Assembly (NCBI RefSeq): GCF_017356245.1
Contig: NZ_JAFMZZ010000004.1
Span: 30,740-94,739 of the forward strand
From: Bordetella petrii
GTDB taxonomy: Bacteria > Pseudomonadota > Gammaproteobacteria > Burkholderiales > Burkholderiaceae_B
Length of the DNA: 64,000 bases
Direction of reading: 5' to 3'
Shown here: in pieces, positions 36,824-46,326 of the stretch
How the letters are laid out: every line of letters starts with the position of its first letter
Position numbering within the stretch: the stretch's first letter is position 1
Translations under genes and position numbers: made by a program
The notes under the pieces: generated by a model
What the model was told of the DNA's origin: nothing
The model's input: only the letters and a program-made list of their open reading frames with translations
The model's database searches: none

Positions 36824-37960
36824 TCAAGGCCCCGGCTTGCGCACGTCGTCAAAAATTTCCTGCCACAGGCCCAGCACGCGCTGGGCCGAAAACCGCTCGC
36901 GCGCCTCGATGGCGCGTTCGGACAAAGCCTGGCGCGCGGCGGCGTCGCCCATCAGGGCCGACAGGGCCGCGGCCAGCGCCGGCACATCGCCGTTGGGCCG
37001 CACCAGCACGCCGTCGACACCGTCGCGCACCACCTCGCGCGGGCCGGTATCGCAATCGAAGCACACCGCCGCCAGGCCGCTGGCCAGCGATTCCAGCAGG
37101 GTATTGGACAGGCCCTCGAAACGCGAGCTCAGCACGTACAGGTCGGCGGCGCGGTACCAGTCGCCCACGTTGCCCACCCGCCCGGGCATGGCCACCCGCG
37201 CCTGCAGGCCGGCGGCATCGACCTGCGCCTGCAGGCGCGGCCGTTCGTCGCCTTCGCCCAGAATGACCAGGTCCCAGTCGGGATGCTGGCCGGCAAGCCG
37301 GGCATAGGCCTGGATCAGCAGGTCGAACCCCTTGTCGGGATGCAGCCGGCCCACGGCCAGCAGGCGCCGCCGCCCATCGGCCGGCGGCGGGTCCAGCACG
37401 GGTTCCGCCCGCGACAGCGGCCAATGCACGGGATTGGGAACGACCGCCAGCCGCGAGCCCGGCACGTGGCGCGCCAGCCAGTCGGCCGTGCCGCGCGTCA
37501 GGGCCACGACGCGGGCCGCGCGCGGATAGGTCAGGCGCCGCAGGCGCTGCCACAACCCCGACAGCGCCTGCGACGGCGGATGCGTGTGCTCGGTGGCGAT
37601 GATCCGGCACGGCAGGCCGCGCGCCGCCAGCACCGCCAGCACCGAGGCCGTGGTCATCATGCCCAGCACGATATCGGGCTGGAAGCGGCGCAACACCCGC
37701 CGCAGGGCGCGCACGCGCCGTACATTGGCCAGCGCGCCGCGCAGGCCGCCGCCCGCGCCCTCGGTATGCAGGACCTCGCGCTGCACGGCCGGATGCAGCG
37801 CATAGGCGTCGCCCGCGGCATCGGCCTGCGTCACCACCATGACCTGCCAGCCGGCCCGGGCCCAGTGCGCGCTGAGGTCGGCGGCCACGCGCTCGGCGCC
37901 GCCGCCATGCAGCGAATGGATGAAGACCAGCACGCGCGGCGCGTCGTGGTGCGTGCCCAT
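36824..37960 (-). CDS. GT4 glycosyltransferase
   Basis: A 378-residue enzyme from ATG 37960 (MGTHHDAPRVLVFIHSLHGG). Shows GGGAERVAADL, VVPNPVHWPL and the donor motif SSRFEGLSNTLLESLASGLA. Its start overlaps the flippase stop (TGATG). It is related to the transferase at 33738-34853. Confidence 0.9.
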   Translation of the reverse strand: MGTHHDAPRVLVFIHSLHGGGAERVAADLSAHWARAGWQVMVVTQADAAGDAYALHPAVQREVLHTEGAGGGLRGALANVRRVRALRRVLRRFQPDIVLGMMTTASVLAVLAARGLPCRIIATEHTHPPSQALSGLWQRLRRLTYPRAARVVALTRGTADWLARHVPGSRLAVVPNPVHWPLSRAEPVLDPPPADGRRRLLAVGRLHPDKGFDLLIQAYARLAGQHPDWDLVILGEGDERPRLQAQVDAAGLQARVAMPGRVGNVGDWYRAADLYVLSSRFEGLSNTLLESLASGLAAVCFDCDTGPREVVRDGVDGVLVRPNGDVPALAAALSALMGDAAARQALSERAIEARERFSAQRVLGLWQEIFDDVRKPGP

Positions 37961-39336
37961 CAGGGGTTCTCCCGGGGCACGGCCGGCTCGTGTGGCCGCC
38001 AGGCCACCACGACATAGCAGGCGAACGACAGCGCATACATCAGGCTGGTGGCCAGCATGATGCCGGCGGTGCCCATGCGCGGCGCCAGCATGGCGTTCAG
38101 CACGACTTTCAGCAGGAAATTGGCCACGGCGATCAGGGCCATGACGCGATAGCGGTTCTGGCTGGCCAGCAATTGCACCAGGATCAGCACGCCGAAATAG
38201 AACGGCAGCTGCAGCAGCCCCCAGCGCAGCACCTGGGCCACGGCCTGGGTATTGTCGGCGGTGAACGCGCCGCGCTCGAACAGCAGCGCCACGCCCCACG
38301 GGGCCAGCGCCCAGGCTATCGCCACGGCGGCGGCGCCCGCGCCCATCATCAGCACCGACCACTTCAGGGCCATGGACCGCGCGCGCGCCGGATCGCCCCG
38401 GCTTTGCACATCGGCCAGCACCGGCAGCGCGGCGCGCCCCACCGACACCGCGCCGATGCCCAGCAGCAGCGACAGCAGGCGGCTGGCATAGCCCAGCGTG
38501 GCGTTGGCGTTGTCGCCCAGGTTGGCGGCCGTGTACTGGTCGAGCGGCCCGACAAAGCTCATGGCCACCTGGCCCACCAGCATGACGCCGGCCGCGCTCA
38601 TCAGTTCGGGCCAGTGCGGCGAGCGCAGCGACAGCAGCGGCGCCCCCCAGAAACCGCCATCGGCGCGGGCCGCCAGCCAGGCCAGCCAGGCGGCCTGGAT
38701 GGCATAGCCCACCAGGGTGCCCCACAGCAGCGGGCCGACATCGTCGGCCGACACCGCCGCCAGCATTACCCAGGCCAAAGTGGTTACCGCGGGCATGCTG
38801 TCGAGCAGGGTATTGACGTGGCGTTCGTGCGAACGCAGGCGCGCGCCGCTGATGCCGGCGATCAGCAGCAGCACGGTTACCGGCACGAACGCGTAGAGCA
38901 GCTGCGTGCTCATGGCCGCCACCGGGCCCGACAGCCCGCTGCCCAGCCATTGCAGCACCCAGGGCCAGGCCAGCGCCGTCAGCGCCGCCAGCACCAGGCC
39001 ACCCGCCAGCACCGCCCCCTGCAGCTCGCGCACGAACAGGTCGCGCTCATGCCCGCCGGTGCGCCGCAGGCGCACCAGCACCGGTATCAGCACCACCCCC
39101 AGCACGCCCACGATGGTGACCGGCAGCCAGTTGGCCATGGTCATGGTGAACTGGTAGGCGTCGACGGCATCGCTGATGCCGTACCGGTACGCGACCGCCA
39201 TTTCCTTGATGGCGCCGGCGGCCTTGCCCAGCAACAGGAAGACCGCCACCCGGAACGCCCCCCGGAAAATGCGCTGGTGGTCGGGGTGGACCGCGTTGAG
39301 CCTGCGGATGAGCGCTTTCAATTTTGCCTTGGGCAA
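37960..39336 (-). CDS. MurJ/MviN-like lipid-linked oligosaccharide flippase
   Basis: A 458-residue membrane protein with about 12-14 hydrophobic segments. The early stretch KAAGAIKEMAVAYRYGISDA and the later LLFERGAFTADNTQAVA are characteristic of the MurJ family rather than classical Wzx. Its place among glycosyltransferases suggests it flips undecaprenyl-linked surface oligosaccharide, not lipid II. Confidence 0.85.
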   Translation of the reverse strand: MPKAKLKALIRRLNAVHPDHQRIFRGAFRVAVFLLLGKAAGAIKEMAVAYRYGISDAVDAYQFTMTMANWLPVTIVGVLGVVLIPVLVRLRRTGGHERDLFVRELQGAVLAGGLVLAALTALAWPWVLQWLGSGLSGPVAAMSTQLLYAFVPVTVLLLIAGISGARLRSHERHVNTLLDSMPAVTTLAWVMLAAVSADDVGPLLWGTLVGYAIQAAWLAWLAARADGGFWGAPLLSLRSPHWPELMSAAGVMLVGQVAMSFVGPLDQYTAANLGDNANATLGYASRLLSLLLGIGAVSVGRAALPVLADVQSRGDPARARSMALKWSVLMMGAGAAAVAIAWALAPWGVALLFERGAFTADNTQAVAQVLRWGLLQLPFYFGVLILVQLLASQNRYRVMALIAVANFLLKVVLNAMLAPRMGTAGIMLATSLMYALSFACYVVVAWRPHEPAVPRENP

Positions 39337-39343
39337 AAAAAAT

Positions 39344-40369
39344 TCAACGCAGGAATTGGGTGTACCAGGGCATGGCGGTTTCCAGCCCGCGCAGGATATC
39401 GTAGGCCGGCTGGTAGCCCAGCAGCTTGCCGGCCTTGCCGATGTCGGCCTGCGAATGGCGCACGTCGCCCGCGCGGAAATCGGCGTACACGGGCGCCTTG
39501 TCGTAGCGCACGCCCTGCCCGCCCAGCGCCTGGGCCAGGAACTTGTACAGCTGGTTCAGCGTGGTGCGGCCGCTGTAGGCCACGTTGTACACCTGGTTGA
39601 CGCCTTCTTGCGGCGCCAGCGCGGCCAGCAGGTTGGCCTGCACCGCGTTTTCAACGAAGCAGAAATCGCGGCTGGTCTCGCCGTCGCCGTTGATGACGAC
39701 ATCGTCGCCGCGGATCATGGCGGCCGTCCATTTGGGAATCACCGCCGCATAGGCGCCCTGCGGGTCCTGGCGCTTGCCGAACACATTGAAGTAGCGCAGC
39801 CCCACGCTGGCCAGGCCGTACGAGCGCGCGAACACGTCGGCGTACAGCTCGTTGACGTACTTGGTGACGGCATACGGCGACAGCGGCTTGCCGATGGTGT
39901 CTTCGACCTTGGGCAGGCCGGGGTGGTCGCCGTAGGTGGAGCTGGACGCGGCATAGACGAAAGTCTTGACCTTGGCGTCGCGCGAGGCCACCAGCATGTT
40001 CAGGAAACCGCTGATATTGACTTCGTTGGTGGTGATCGGGTCGTTCAGCGAACGCGGCACCGAACCCAGCGCGGCCTGGTGCAGCACGTGGTCGACGCCC
40101 TCGGCGGCCTGCTTGCACGCCGCCAGGTCGCGGATATCGCCTTCCAGGAAAGTGAAGCGCGCCCATTGGGCCGGGTCGACCGAATCACGGACCTCATCCA
40201 GATTGTGCCGATGGCCGGTGGCGAAGTTGTCGAGCCCGACCACGGTCTGGTCGAGCTTGAGCAGGGTTTCCAGCAGGTTCGAGCCGATGAAACCCGCGCA
40301 GCCGGTGACCAGCCACTTGCGGGGCGTCTGGCGCAGTTCTTGCTGGATGCTTTCGTAGCGATCGGTCAT
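39344..40369 (-). CDS. wbpP: UDP-GlcNAc/UDP-N-acetyl-hexosamine(uronate) 4-epimerase (WbpP/TviC type)
   Basis: A 341-residue extended SDR. The NAD motif [13 protein letters not shown], the [15 protein letters not shown] loop, the Ser-Ser-Ser-Tyr region ([14 protein letters not shown]) and catalytic YAVTK are close to WbpP/TviC/WbgU epimerases that act on N-acetylated UDP-sugars. It should interconvert gluco- and galacto-configured UDP-HexNAc or HexNAcA. It is 9 bases from the dehydrogenase gene. Confidence 0.9.
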   Translation of the reverse strand: MTDRYESIQQELRQTPRKWLVTGCAGFIGSNLLETLLKLDQTVVGLDNFATGHRHNLDEVRDSVDPAQWARFTFLEGDIRDLAACKQAAEGVDHVLHQAALGSVPRSLNDPITTNEVNISGFLNMLVASRDAKVKTFVYAASSSTYGDHPGLPKVEDTIGKPLSPYAVTKYVNELYADVFARSYGLASVGLRYFNVFGKRQDPQGAYAAVIPKWTAAMIRGDDVVINGDGETSRDFCFVENAVQANLLAALAPQEGVNQVYNVAYSGRTTLNQLYKFLAQALGGQGVRYDKAPVYADFRAGDVRHSQADIGKAGKLLGYQPAYDILRGLETAMPWYTQFLR

Positions 40370-40378
40370 TCAAACTCC

Positions 40379-41653
40379 TTACAGGCGCAGATCGGATTCG
40401 GCGGGCGACAGCACGTATTTCAGGTCGTACAGCACGTGCTTGGCCTTGCCCAGCTTGCGGATCGCGGCCGCGCCCATTTCGACGAACTGGTGGTGCGACA
40501 CCGCCAGGATGATGGCGTCGTACTTGCCGGCCTCGGGCTCGGCCACCGGCGTGATGCCGTATTCGTGGCGGGCTTCTTCGGGGTCGACCCACGGATCGTA
40601 GACGTCGACATCGACGTTGTAGTCGCCCAGCTCGTTCACGATGTCGACCACTCGCGTGTTGCGCAGGTCGGGGCAGTTTTCCTTGAAGGTCAGGCCCATG
40701 ACCAGCACGCGCGCGCCCTGCACGTGGATGCGCTGCTTGGTCATGCACTTGACCAGCTGCGACACCACGTAGCCGCCCATGGAATCGTTCAGGCGGCGGC
40801 CCGCCAGGATGATCTCGGGGTGATAGCCGATGGCCTGCGCTTTATGGGTCAGGTAGTACGGATCGACGCCGATGCAGTGCCCGCCCACCAGGCCGGGACG
40901 GAACGGCAGGAAGTTCCACTTGGTGCCGGCGGCCTGCAGCACGGCTTCGGTATCGATGCCCATCTTGTTGAAGATCAGGGCGAGCTCGTTGATCAGGGCG
41001 ATGTTCACGTCGCGCTGTGTGTTCTCGATGACCTTGGCGGCCTCGGCCACGCGGATGCTCGACGCCTTGTGGGTGCCGGCCGTGATGATTTCGTTGTACA
41101 GCGTGTCGACCAGGTCGGCGACTTCGGGCGTCGAGCCCGAAGTGACCTTCTTGATGGTGTTGACGCGGTGCGCCTTGTCGCCCGGGTTGATGCGCTCGGG
41201 GCTGTAGCCGGCATAGAAGTCTTCGTTGAACTTCAGCCCCGAAACGCGCTCGAGCACCGGCACGCAGTCTTCTTCGGTGGCGCCCGGATACACGGTGGAT
41301 TCGTAGATGACGATATCGCCGCGCTTGAGCACCGCGCCGATGGTCTCGCTGGCCTTCACCAGCGGCGTCAGGTCGGGCTGCTTGTAGTCGTCGATAGGCG
41401 TGGGCACCGTGACGATGTACACATTGGCCTTGGCCAGTTCGGCGCGGTCGGCGGTGTAGGCCAAGTGCGTGGCTTCGGCCAGTTCGGCATCGCTCACTTC
41501 CAGGGTGTGGTCATGGCCCGCCTTCAAGGCGTCGATGCGCTTGGCGTTGATGTCGAAGCCGATCACCGGACGCTTCTTGCCGAACTCCACGGCCAGTGGC
41601 AGCCCGACATAACCCAGGCCGACCACGGCAAGTTTTACCTCATCGATACGCAA
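40379..41653 (-). CDS. wbpO: UDP-N-acetylhexosamine 6-dehydrogenase (WbpO/TviB type)
   Basis: A 424-residue nucleotide-sugar dehydrogenase. N-terminal [20 protein letters not shown] binds NAD; the catalytic Cys lies in [18 protein letters not shown]; the C-terminal UDP-binding domain has [19 protein letters not shown]. The TviB/WbpO subgroup oxidises UDP-GlcNAc or UDP-GalNAc to the uronate. Together with the epimerase it gives UDP-GalNAcA. Confidence 0.92.
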   Translation of the reverse strand: MRIDEVKLAVVGLGYVGLPLAVEFGKKRPVIGFDINAKRIDALKAGHDHTLEVSDAELAEATHLAYTADRAELAKANVYIVTVPTPIDDYKQPDLTPLVKASETIGAVLKRGDIVIYESTVYPGATEEDCVPVLERVSGLKFNEDFYAGYSPERINPGDKAHRVNTIKKVTSGSTPEVADLVDTLYNEIITAGTHKASSIRVAEAAKVIENTQRDVNIALINELALIFNKMGIDTEAVLQAAGTKWNFLPFRPGLVGGHCIGVDPYYLTHKAQAIGYHPEIILAGRRLNDSMGGYVVSQLVKCMTKQRIHVQGARVLVMGLTFKENCPDLRNTRVVDIVNELGDYNVDVDVYDPWVDPEEARHEYGITPVAEPEAGKYDAIILAVSHHQFVEMGAAAIRKLGKAKHVLYDLKYVLSPAESDLRL

Positions 41654-41758
41654 GATAGCTCTCCCTTTGCCGCGCTACGTGCACGGCGCTTGAAATAAGG
41701 AACACGGGAATTGTAACTACGGCCCCTCGACCCGTCGCGGGGCCACCCGACAGGATGA

Positions 41759-42853
41759 TCAGTGGGTGCGCGGCAGCAGCAGCCAGCCCGGCCGGCGCCA
41801 CGACACCAGCCGCACGTACAGCCAGATGTATGCCGCGGCAAACACCAGCAGGCTCAGGCTGAGGATCCAGGCGTTGTCCCACCAGATGGTGGCCGGCACC
41901 AGGCCGATCAGCGCCAGCACCCACATGTAGGGTGAAGCCAGCGCATTGCACAGCGCCGGCACCGCATGGCGGCGGCCGCGGCTGAAGGTAACGCGCACCA
42001 GCCGCCGGAACACCAGCTGATGCAGATGCAGGGCATCGGGCTGGTCGACCGGCACCCCGCGCTTGAAGCGGCGGCGCCAGATGGAAAAACCGGTTTCGAA
42101 CACGGGATAGAACAGCACCGCCAGCGCATAAAACGGCGACACCGACGGATTGCGCACCACCAGCAGCACGGCCAGTTCGGCCAGCATGAACCCCAGGAAA
42201 TACGCGCCGCCGTCGCCCAGGAACACGCGGCCGAACGGGAAATTCCAGACCAGGAACCCCAGCGTGGCCGAGGCCAGCGCGGCGGCGATCATGGAAATGG
42301 GCATGTCGCCCACCTGCAGCGCCACCAGCGCGATGGACACGGCCATCAGGGTGGCCACCATGCCCGCCAGGCCGTTCATGCCGTCGACGATGTTCAGCGC
42401 ATGCGTGCAACCCCCCACCGCGAACATGGTGAACAGCAGGGAAATCGGCCAGAACGCCAGCACCCAGTCGACCGGGGCGATGCCCACGCGGCTGACGCCG
42501 CCCAGCAACCACCACGCGATGGCGGCCGACAGGAACGCGGCAAGCAGGCGCTTGCTGGCGCCGATGTCTTTGGTGATGTCTTCGAGCAGGCCGGCCACGA
42601 ACACCGGCAGCACGGCCACGAACAACGCCGGCCACAGCCAGGTCAGGGTCATGTTGCTGGGACCCAGCACCAGCAGCCCCGCCAGGGACCCGGCCAGCAC
42701 GGCCAGCCCGCCCACACGGGGCGTGGCGCGCGTATGCGAGGCCTGGGGCTTGCTGAGGTCGCTGTCGCCGGTAAAGGCGCCATGCCAGCGCTCGGACGCC
42801 ACGATGAGTCCCCCCACCATGAACGCCACCACGCAGATGTACAGCCAGGTCAC
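41759..42853 (-). CDS. Undecaprenyl-phosphate sugar-1-phosphate transferase (WecA/WbpL-like)
   Basis: A 364-residue MraY-like membrane enzyme starting at GTG 42853, with AAGGTG 6-11 bases upstream. Conserved cytoplasmic motifs are visible: the Asp-rich LLEDITKDIGASKR, ALNIVDGMNGLAG, FLGDGGAYFLGF and a His motif (LHLHQLVFRR). It should start the repeat unit on the lipid carrier with GlcNAc- or FucNAc-type phosphate. First gene of the operon. Confidence 0.9.
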   Translation of the reverse strand: MTWLYICVVAFMVGGLIVASERWHGAFTGDSDLSKPQASHTRATPRVGGLAVLAGSLAGLLVLGPSNMTLTWLWPALFVAVLPVFVAGLLEDITKDIGASKRLLAAFLSAAIAWWLLGGVSRVGIAPVDWVLAFWPISLLFTMFAVGGCTHALNIVDGMNGLAGMVATLMAVSIALVALQVGDMPISMIAAALASATLGFLVWNFPFGRVFLGDGGAYFLGFMLAELAVLLVVRNPSVSPFYALAVLFYPVFETGFSIWRRRFKRGVPVDQPDALHLHQLVFRRLVRVTFSRGRRHAVPALCNALASPYMWVLALIGLVPATIWWDNAWILSLSLLVFAAAYIWLYVRLVSWRRPGWLLLPRTH

Positions 42854-42916
42854 GGAAACACCTTATTTGGGACGATTTTCATGAAGCACATCATTATCGA
42901 GAGCGCGTGTAACGGC

Positions 42917-42944
42917 CTTATATGCGAGACCTGAACAAGTGCAA
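42917..42944 (-). promoter_or_regulatory. Candidate promoter of the polysaccharide operon
   Basis: On the minus strand TTGCAC (42944-42939), a 16-base spacer and TATAAG (42922-42917) resemble a sigma70 promoter, about 60 bases before the first gene. The leader encodes a possible short peptide ending at the GTG of the first gene, but without a convincing ribosome site of its own. Confidence 0.45.
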
Positions 42945-43141
42945 GCCCACCCCACAGAACGTAACCACAGACACGGCCGCCCGGCTGTACCCGCGCGCAC
43001 GGAAAACCATTGTAATTCTTTCCCGGCCGTTGCAACGGGCGTTTTTAAGGGTAAACACCAAGCCAGCCTGCCCTGGCGCAAAGGCTGCGCGCCAGGAATC
43101 ATGGCCGCCGCCTCAATATTGGGGACGGATTTGGAGAGTCG

Positions 43142-43173
43142 AAAAAAAAGCCCGAGATCTTGCGATCTCGGGC
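43142..43173 (-). terminator. Strong Rho-independent terminator of the small transcription unit
   Basis: GCCCGAGATC (43150-43159) pairs perfectly with GATCTCGGGC (43164-43173) over 10 bases with a 4-base loop, and on the minus strand is followed by eight T (43149-43142). The plus-strand side has no T-run, which fixes the direction. Confidence 0.9.
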
Positions 43174-43247
43174 TAAATCCACCAAAGGAGGAGGGTGGAG
43201 GAGACAACCGGGGCATGTTGGGGTGAACACTGCATCAGGTTCGACCG

Positions 43248-43295
43248 CTACGCTTTCGGGGTTTGCACCGCGCCGACCGCGTTTTCAACATCCAT
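43248..43295 (-). CDS. 15-residue leaderless mini-ORF
   Basis: ATG 43295 to TAG 43250-43248 encodes MDVENAVGAVQTPKA. The ATG lies 7 bases after the -10 element, so the mRNA would have essentially no leader and no Shine-Dalgarno sequence. The peptide is too short for family assignment. It may exist to bring ribosomes onto the RNA rather than for the peptide's function. Confidence 0.4.
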   Translation of the reverse strand: MDVENAVGAVQTPKA

Positions 43296-43301
43296 GACTG
43301 A

Positions 43302-43330
43302 ATCGTAGCGCATTGTTTTGTGCGATGCAA
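43302..43330 (-). promoter_or_regulatory. Promoter of the small transcription unit
   Basis: TTGCAT (43330-43325), a 17-base spacer and TACGAT (43307-43302) on the minus strand fit a sigma70 promoter with ideal spacing. Confidence 0.65.
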
Positions 43331-43443
43331 GAAATTTTTTTGGCCTGTTGGAGGGGCGCTACCTATGTTGTGGCTTTGCCGCAATAACGGCTGAAAAGCA
43401 GCGCCACCATTGAGCTTCACGCTGCAGAGGGTTTATGCCAAAA

Positions 43444-43467
43444 GGGTAAACCCTTGCGGGCTTACCC
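43444..43467 (-). terminator. Hairpin downstream of coq7
   Basis: GGGTAAACCC (43444-43453) and GGGCTTACCC (43458-43467) pair with one mismatch around TTGC. On the minus strand four T follow, and on the plus strand TATATTTTT follows. It lies about 100 bases after the coq7 stop and probably ends that transcript. Confidence 0.55.
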
Positions 43468-43570
43468 TATATTTTTCAATAACTTAGCTCGGCCGTTCTG
43501 AGGTATTTCGAGCTCTGTGCCAGCATATATTGTGCAACGCATCATATTGCGCGGCAGGCCAGGCCATGCG

Positions 43571-44245
43571 TCAGATCCAGTAGGCCGTGGAGGTCATGAT
43601 GCGCGACATGGCCCGCATGGCGCCCCGCACCGGCGCGGGCAGGGGCACGCCGCCCGCGTGCTCGGCGCTGCTGCGATGCCGGGCTTCGTCGTCTTTCATC
43701 TGGCCGACGATCTGGCGCGAGCGCTGGTCGGCGTCGGGCAGGCTGCGCAAGTGGCCGTCGAGGTGGGCTTCGACCTGGCGTTCGGTTTCGGCCATGAAGC
43801 CCAGGTTGCGCGCCGTGCCGGCGCAGCTGGCCAGCGCCCCCAGCGTGAACGAGCCCGCGTACCACACGGGGTTGAGCAGGCTGGGGCGGCTGCCCAGTTC
43901 TTCGAGCCGGCGGGCGCACCAGGCCAGGTGGTCGACTTCGTCGGCGGCGGCGTGGCGCAGCAGTTCGCGCACAGGCGCCTCGCGGCAGGCGGCGGCCTGC
44001 CCGCGGTAGAGCGCCTGTGCGCAAACCTCGCCCACATGGTTCACGCGCATCAGCCCGGCCGCATGGCGCTTTTGCTGGTCGGACAACGGCGGCACGGGCT
44101 CGGCCGCGCTGGCCGGATACGGGCGCGCCGAGGCCGCCGCCCCCGACAGCACGCGCAGCGCGCGGTCGATTTCGGCGAACAGGGGGTCGAGCGGGCCGCG
44201 CCGGCGCGAGAAAGGCGTAAAAGCGGAAGACGGGGCAACGGACAT
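43571..44245 (-). CDS. coq7: Demethoxyubiquinone hydroxylase Coq7
   Basis: A 224-residue di-iron hydroxylase from ATG 44245 ([20 protein letters not shown]), preferred to an ATG at 44296 because CAGGAG lies just before it. The four-helix core has the iron ligands in [22 protein letters not shown], and the C-terminal [13 protein letters not shown]. It performs the penultimate hydroxylation in ubiquinone synthesis at the membrane. Divergent from the OsmC gene. Confidence 0.94.
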   Translation of the reverse strand: MSVAPSSAFTPFSRRRGPLDPLFAEIDRALRVLSGAAASARPYPASAAEPVPPLSDQQKRHAAGLMRVNHVGEVCAQALYRGQAAACREAPVRELLRHAAADEVDHLAWCARRLEELGSRPSLLNPVWYAGSFTLGALASCAGTARNLGFMAETERQVEAHLDGHLRSLPDADQRSRQIVGQMKDDEARHRSSAEHAGGVPLPAPVRGAMRAMSRIMTSTAYWI

Positions 44246-44358
44246 GGGGGCTCCTGGACAGGCATCCCCACCCTGTTGAGCGGCGGGGTTCTCCATCGGG
44301 AATTGTACGCAACAGGTATCATCGGAACTTGTCTGCGCTTAACGCTGAAGGAACCCGC

Positions 44359-44799
44359 ATGGACTGCACGATCAACTGGGGCGGCCCCGATGGCATGCTC
44401 TTCGTGGCCACCACCGGCAGCGGCCACGTCGCCACCATGGACGGCGCCGTCGACGGCGGCGGCCACAACCTGGCGCCCCGTCCCATGGAACTGCTGCTGG
44501 CCGGCACGGGCGGCTGCACCGCCTATGACGTGGTGCTGATCCTCAAGCGCGGCCGCCATGCGGTCACGGGCTGCAGCGTCAAGCTGTCGGCCGACCGCGC
44601 CGACACCGATCCCAAGGTCTTCACGCGCATCCACTTCGCCTTCACGGTCACCGGCAAGAACCTGCCGCGCGCCGCCGTCGAACGCGCCGTGCAGCTGTCG
44701 CACGAAAAATACTGCTCGGCCTCGGCCATGCTGGAGAAAACCGCGGAACTGACTTTCTCGGTGGATATCGTCGATACCCAGGAAACCCCGGCCGCCTGA
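44359..44799 (+). CDS. OsmC-family protein
   Basis: A 146-residue protein from ATG 44359 ([20 protein letters not shown]) with GAAGGAAC upstream. The two reactive cysteines of the OsmC/Ohr fold are present in [11 protein letters not shown] and [11 protein letters not shown]. Its length and spacing fit the YhfA/OsmC branch rather than Ohr. Peroxide or thiol chemistry is likely, but the substrate is unknown. Confidence 0.9.
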   Translation: MDCTINWGGPDGMLFVATTGSGHVATMDGAVDGGGHNLAPRPMELLLAGTGGCTAYDVVLILKRGRHAVTGCSVKLSADRADTDPKVFTRIHFAFTVTGKNLPRAAVERAVQLSHEKYCSASAMLEKTAELTFSVDIVDTQETPAA

Positions 44800-44834
44800 A
44801 TCCGCGGCCTGCCCGCCCAGGCGGGCGCATTGCC

Positions 44835-45806
44835 ATGAAACAATACCTCTCGCTCATCCAATCGATTCTCGACCACGGCTCGTGGCAGGAAAACCGCACC
44901 GGCATCCGCACCCTGTCGCTGCCCGGCGCGGCGCTGCGCTTCGACCTGCAGCAGGGCTTTCCCGCCGTCACGACCAAAAAGCTGGCCTTCAAATCGGCCG
45001 TGGGCGAACTGGTGGGCTTCATGCGCGGTGCGCGCAGCGCGGCCGATTTCCGCGCGCTGGGCTGCCGGGTATGGGACCAGAACGCCAACGAAAACGCCGG
45101 CTGGCTGGCCAATCCGTACCGCGAAGGGCCAGACGACCTGGGCCCCGTATATGGCGTGCAATGGCGCCGCTGGCCGGCTTACAAGCTGCTGCCGGCAGCC
45201 AGCGGCGCGCAGATCCGCGACGCCCGCGAACGCGGCTACGCGCAGGTGGCCGAACTCGATGAAAACGGCGTGCCGCACGTGCTGCTGTACAAGGCGGTCG
45301 ACCAGTTGCGCCAGTGCCTGGACACCATCCACCACAGCCCGCAAGACCGGCGCATCCTGTTCCACGGCTGGAACTGGGCGCAAATCGAAGAAATGGCGCT
45401 GCCGCCCTGCCACCTGCTGTACCAGTTCCTGCCCAACGCCACCACGCGCGAGATCTCACTGTGCCTGTACATCCGCTCGAACGATGTCGGCCTGGGCACG
45501 CCTTTCAACCTGACCGAAGGCGCGGCCCTGCTGCACCTGGTGGGCCGGCTGACGGGCTATACGCCGCGCTGGTTCTCGTATTTCATCGGCGACGCGCACA
45601 TCTACGAAAACCACTTGCCGATGCTGCGCGAACAGCTCACGCGCGAGCCCTATGAGGCGCCCCGCCTGGTGCTGTCCGACCGCATCCCCGACTACGCCGT
45701 CACCGGGCGCTACCAGCCCGAATGGCTGGAGCAGGTCGAGCCCGCCGACTTCACGCTGGAAGGCTACCGGCACCATCCCGCCCTGACCGCCCCCATGGCG
45801 GTTTGA
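44835..45806 (+). CDS. thyA: Thymidylate synthase
   Basis: A 323-residue ThyA, longer than the 264-residue E. coli form. The nucleophile is in [11 protein letters not shown]; folate and dUMP contacts are seen in [24 protein letters not shown] and [12 protein letters not shown]. It makes dTMP from dUMP and methylene-THF. It forms an operon with folA, which regenerates THF. Confidence 0.97.
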   Translation: MKQYLSLIQSILDHGSWQENRTGIRTLSLPGAALRFDLQQGFPAVTTKKLAFKSAVGELVGFMRGARSAADFRALGCRVWDQNANENAGWLANPYREGPDDLGPVYGVQWRRWPAYKLLPAASGAQIRDARERGYAQVAELDENGVPHVLLYKAVDQLRQCLDTIHHSPQDRRILFHGWNWAQIEEMALPPCHLLYQFLPNATTREISLCLYIRSNDVGLGTPFNLTEGAALLHLVGRLTGYTPRWFSYFIGDAHIYENHLPMLREQLTREPYEAPRLVLSDRIPDYAVTGRYQPEWLEQVEPADFTLEGYRHHPALTAPMAV

Positions 45807-45831
45807 CCGCCACCGCGCCCGATATCCGCCC

Positions 45832-46326
45832 ATGTCCGCCCCGCCCCGCCTGACCCTGGTCGTTGCCTATTCCGATAACCGCGTCATCGGACGCGACAAC
45901 GCCCTGCCCTGGAAGCTGCCGGGCGATCTGGCGCACTTCAAGCGCACCACCCTGGGCAGCCCCATCATCATGGGCCGCAAGACCTGGGAATCGCTGGGCC
46001 GGCCCTTGCCCGGGCGCACCAATGTGGTCATCAGCCGCAACCTGCGCTATGCCGCGCCGGGCGCAATAGTGGTGCCCACCCTGCAGGCCGCGGTCGAGGC
46101 CTGCGGCGATGCCGCCGACGCCTACGTCATCGGCGGCGCGCAGATCTATGCGCAGGCGCTGCCGCTGGCGGCGCGCATCGTGGCCACCGAAGTGCATGCG
46201 CAAGTCGAGGGCGATGCCTTCTTCCCCTACCTGCCGTCGTTCGCCTGGCGCGAGGCATCGCGCCAGCCGCAGCCCGCCGAGAACGGCTACGACTACGATT
46301 TCGTCGTCTACGAACGCGGCGCTTAA
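45832..46326 (+). CDS. folA: Dihydrofolate reductase
   Basis: A 164-residue DHFR. The Met20-loop region is IGRDNALPWKLPGDLAHFKR, with the acidic catalytic residue in DLAHFKR, then IIMGRKTWESLGRPLPGR and the NADPH motif VIGGAQIYAQAL. It lies 25 bases after thyA. The last four bases (TTAA) are shared with the stop of the converging MocR gene. Confidence 0.97.
   Translation: MSAPPRLTLVVAYSDNRVIGRDNALPWKLPGDLAHFKRTTLGSPIIMGRKTWESLGRPLPGRTNVVISRNLRYAAPGAIVVPTLQAAVEACGDAADAYVIGGAQIYAQALPLAARIVATEVHAQVEGDAFFPYLPSFAWREASRQPQPAENGYDYDFVVYERGA

Larger units (their letters stand above)
43142..43296 (-). ncRNA. Candidate small RNA with leaderless mini-ORF and anti-Shine-Dalgarno-like segment
   Basis: A self-contained minus-strand unit: promoter at 43330-43302, predicted start at about 43296, a 15-codon ORF beginning at the first base or two, then a CU-rich stretch (complement of 43184-43203) that includes CCTCCTT and CTCCTCC, and a strong terminator ending near 43142, giving about 155 bases. 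CCTCCTT equals the anti-Shine-Dalgarno core of 16S rRNA, so the RNA could pair with ribosome-binding sites. I do not recognise it as a named family; CCUCC-rich stress RNAs with small ORFs are known in other Proteobacteria. Confidence 0.6.
42854..43570. other. 717-base intergenic region with an operon promoter and a small transcription unit
   Basis: No conventional gene is present. The left part is the leader and promoter of the polysaccharide operon. The middle holds a promoter-leaderless ORF-terminator unit (43142-43330). The right part has a hairpin after coq7 and a short AT-rich stretch. No JUMPstart/ops element was found upstream of the polysaccharide genes. Confidence 0.7.

Noticed and set aside
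34886-38017. Very long open frame on the plus strand opposite the amidotransferase and a glycosyltransferase
   Set aside because: It is antisense to genes with clear motifs and its translation is His/Gln/Arg-rich without domains, typical of GC-rich shadow frames.
43184-43236. Strong plus-strand ribosome sites (AAGGAGGAGG and GGAGGAG) before ATG 43215
   Set aside because: The ATG opens only M-L-G then stop, and the terminator T-run fixes transcription on the minus strand, making the motif an anti-SD copy instead.
43215-43252. TPP-riboswitch-like AACCTGATGCAG on the minus strand
   Set aside because: Only this short string fits; the paired helices of the thi-box are missing and no thiamine gene follows.
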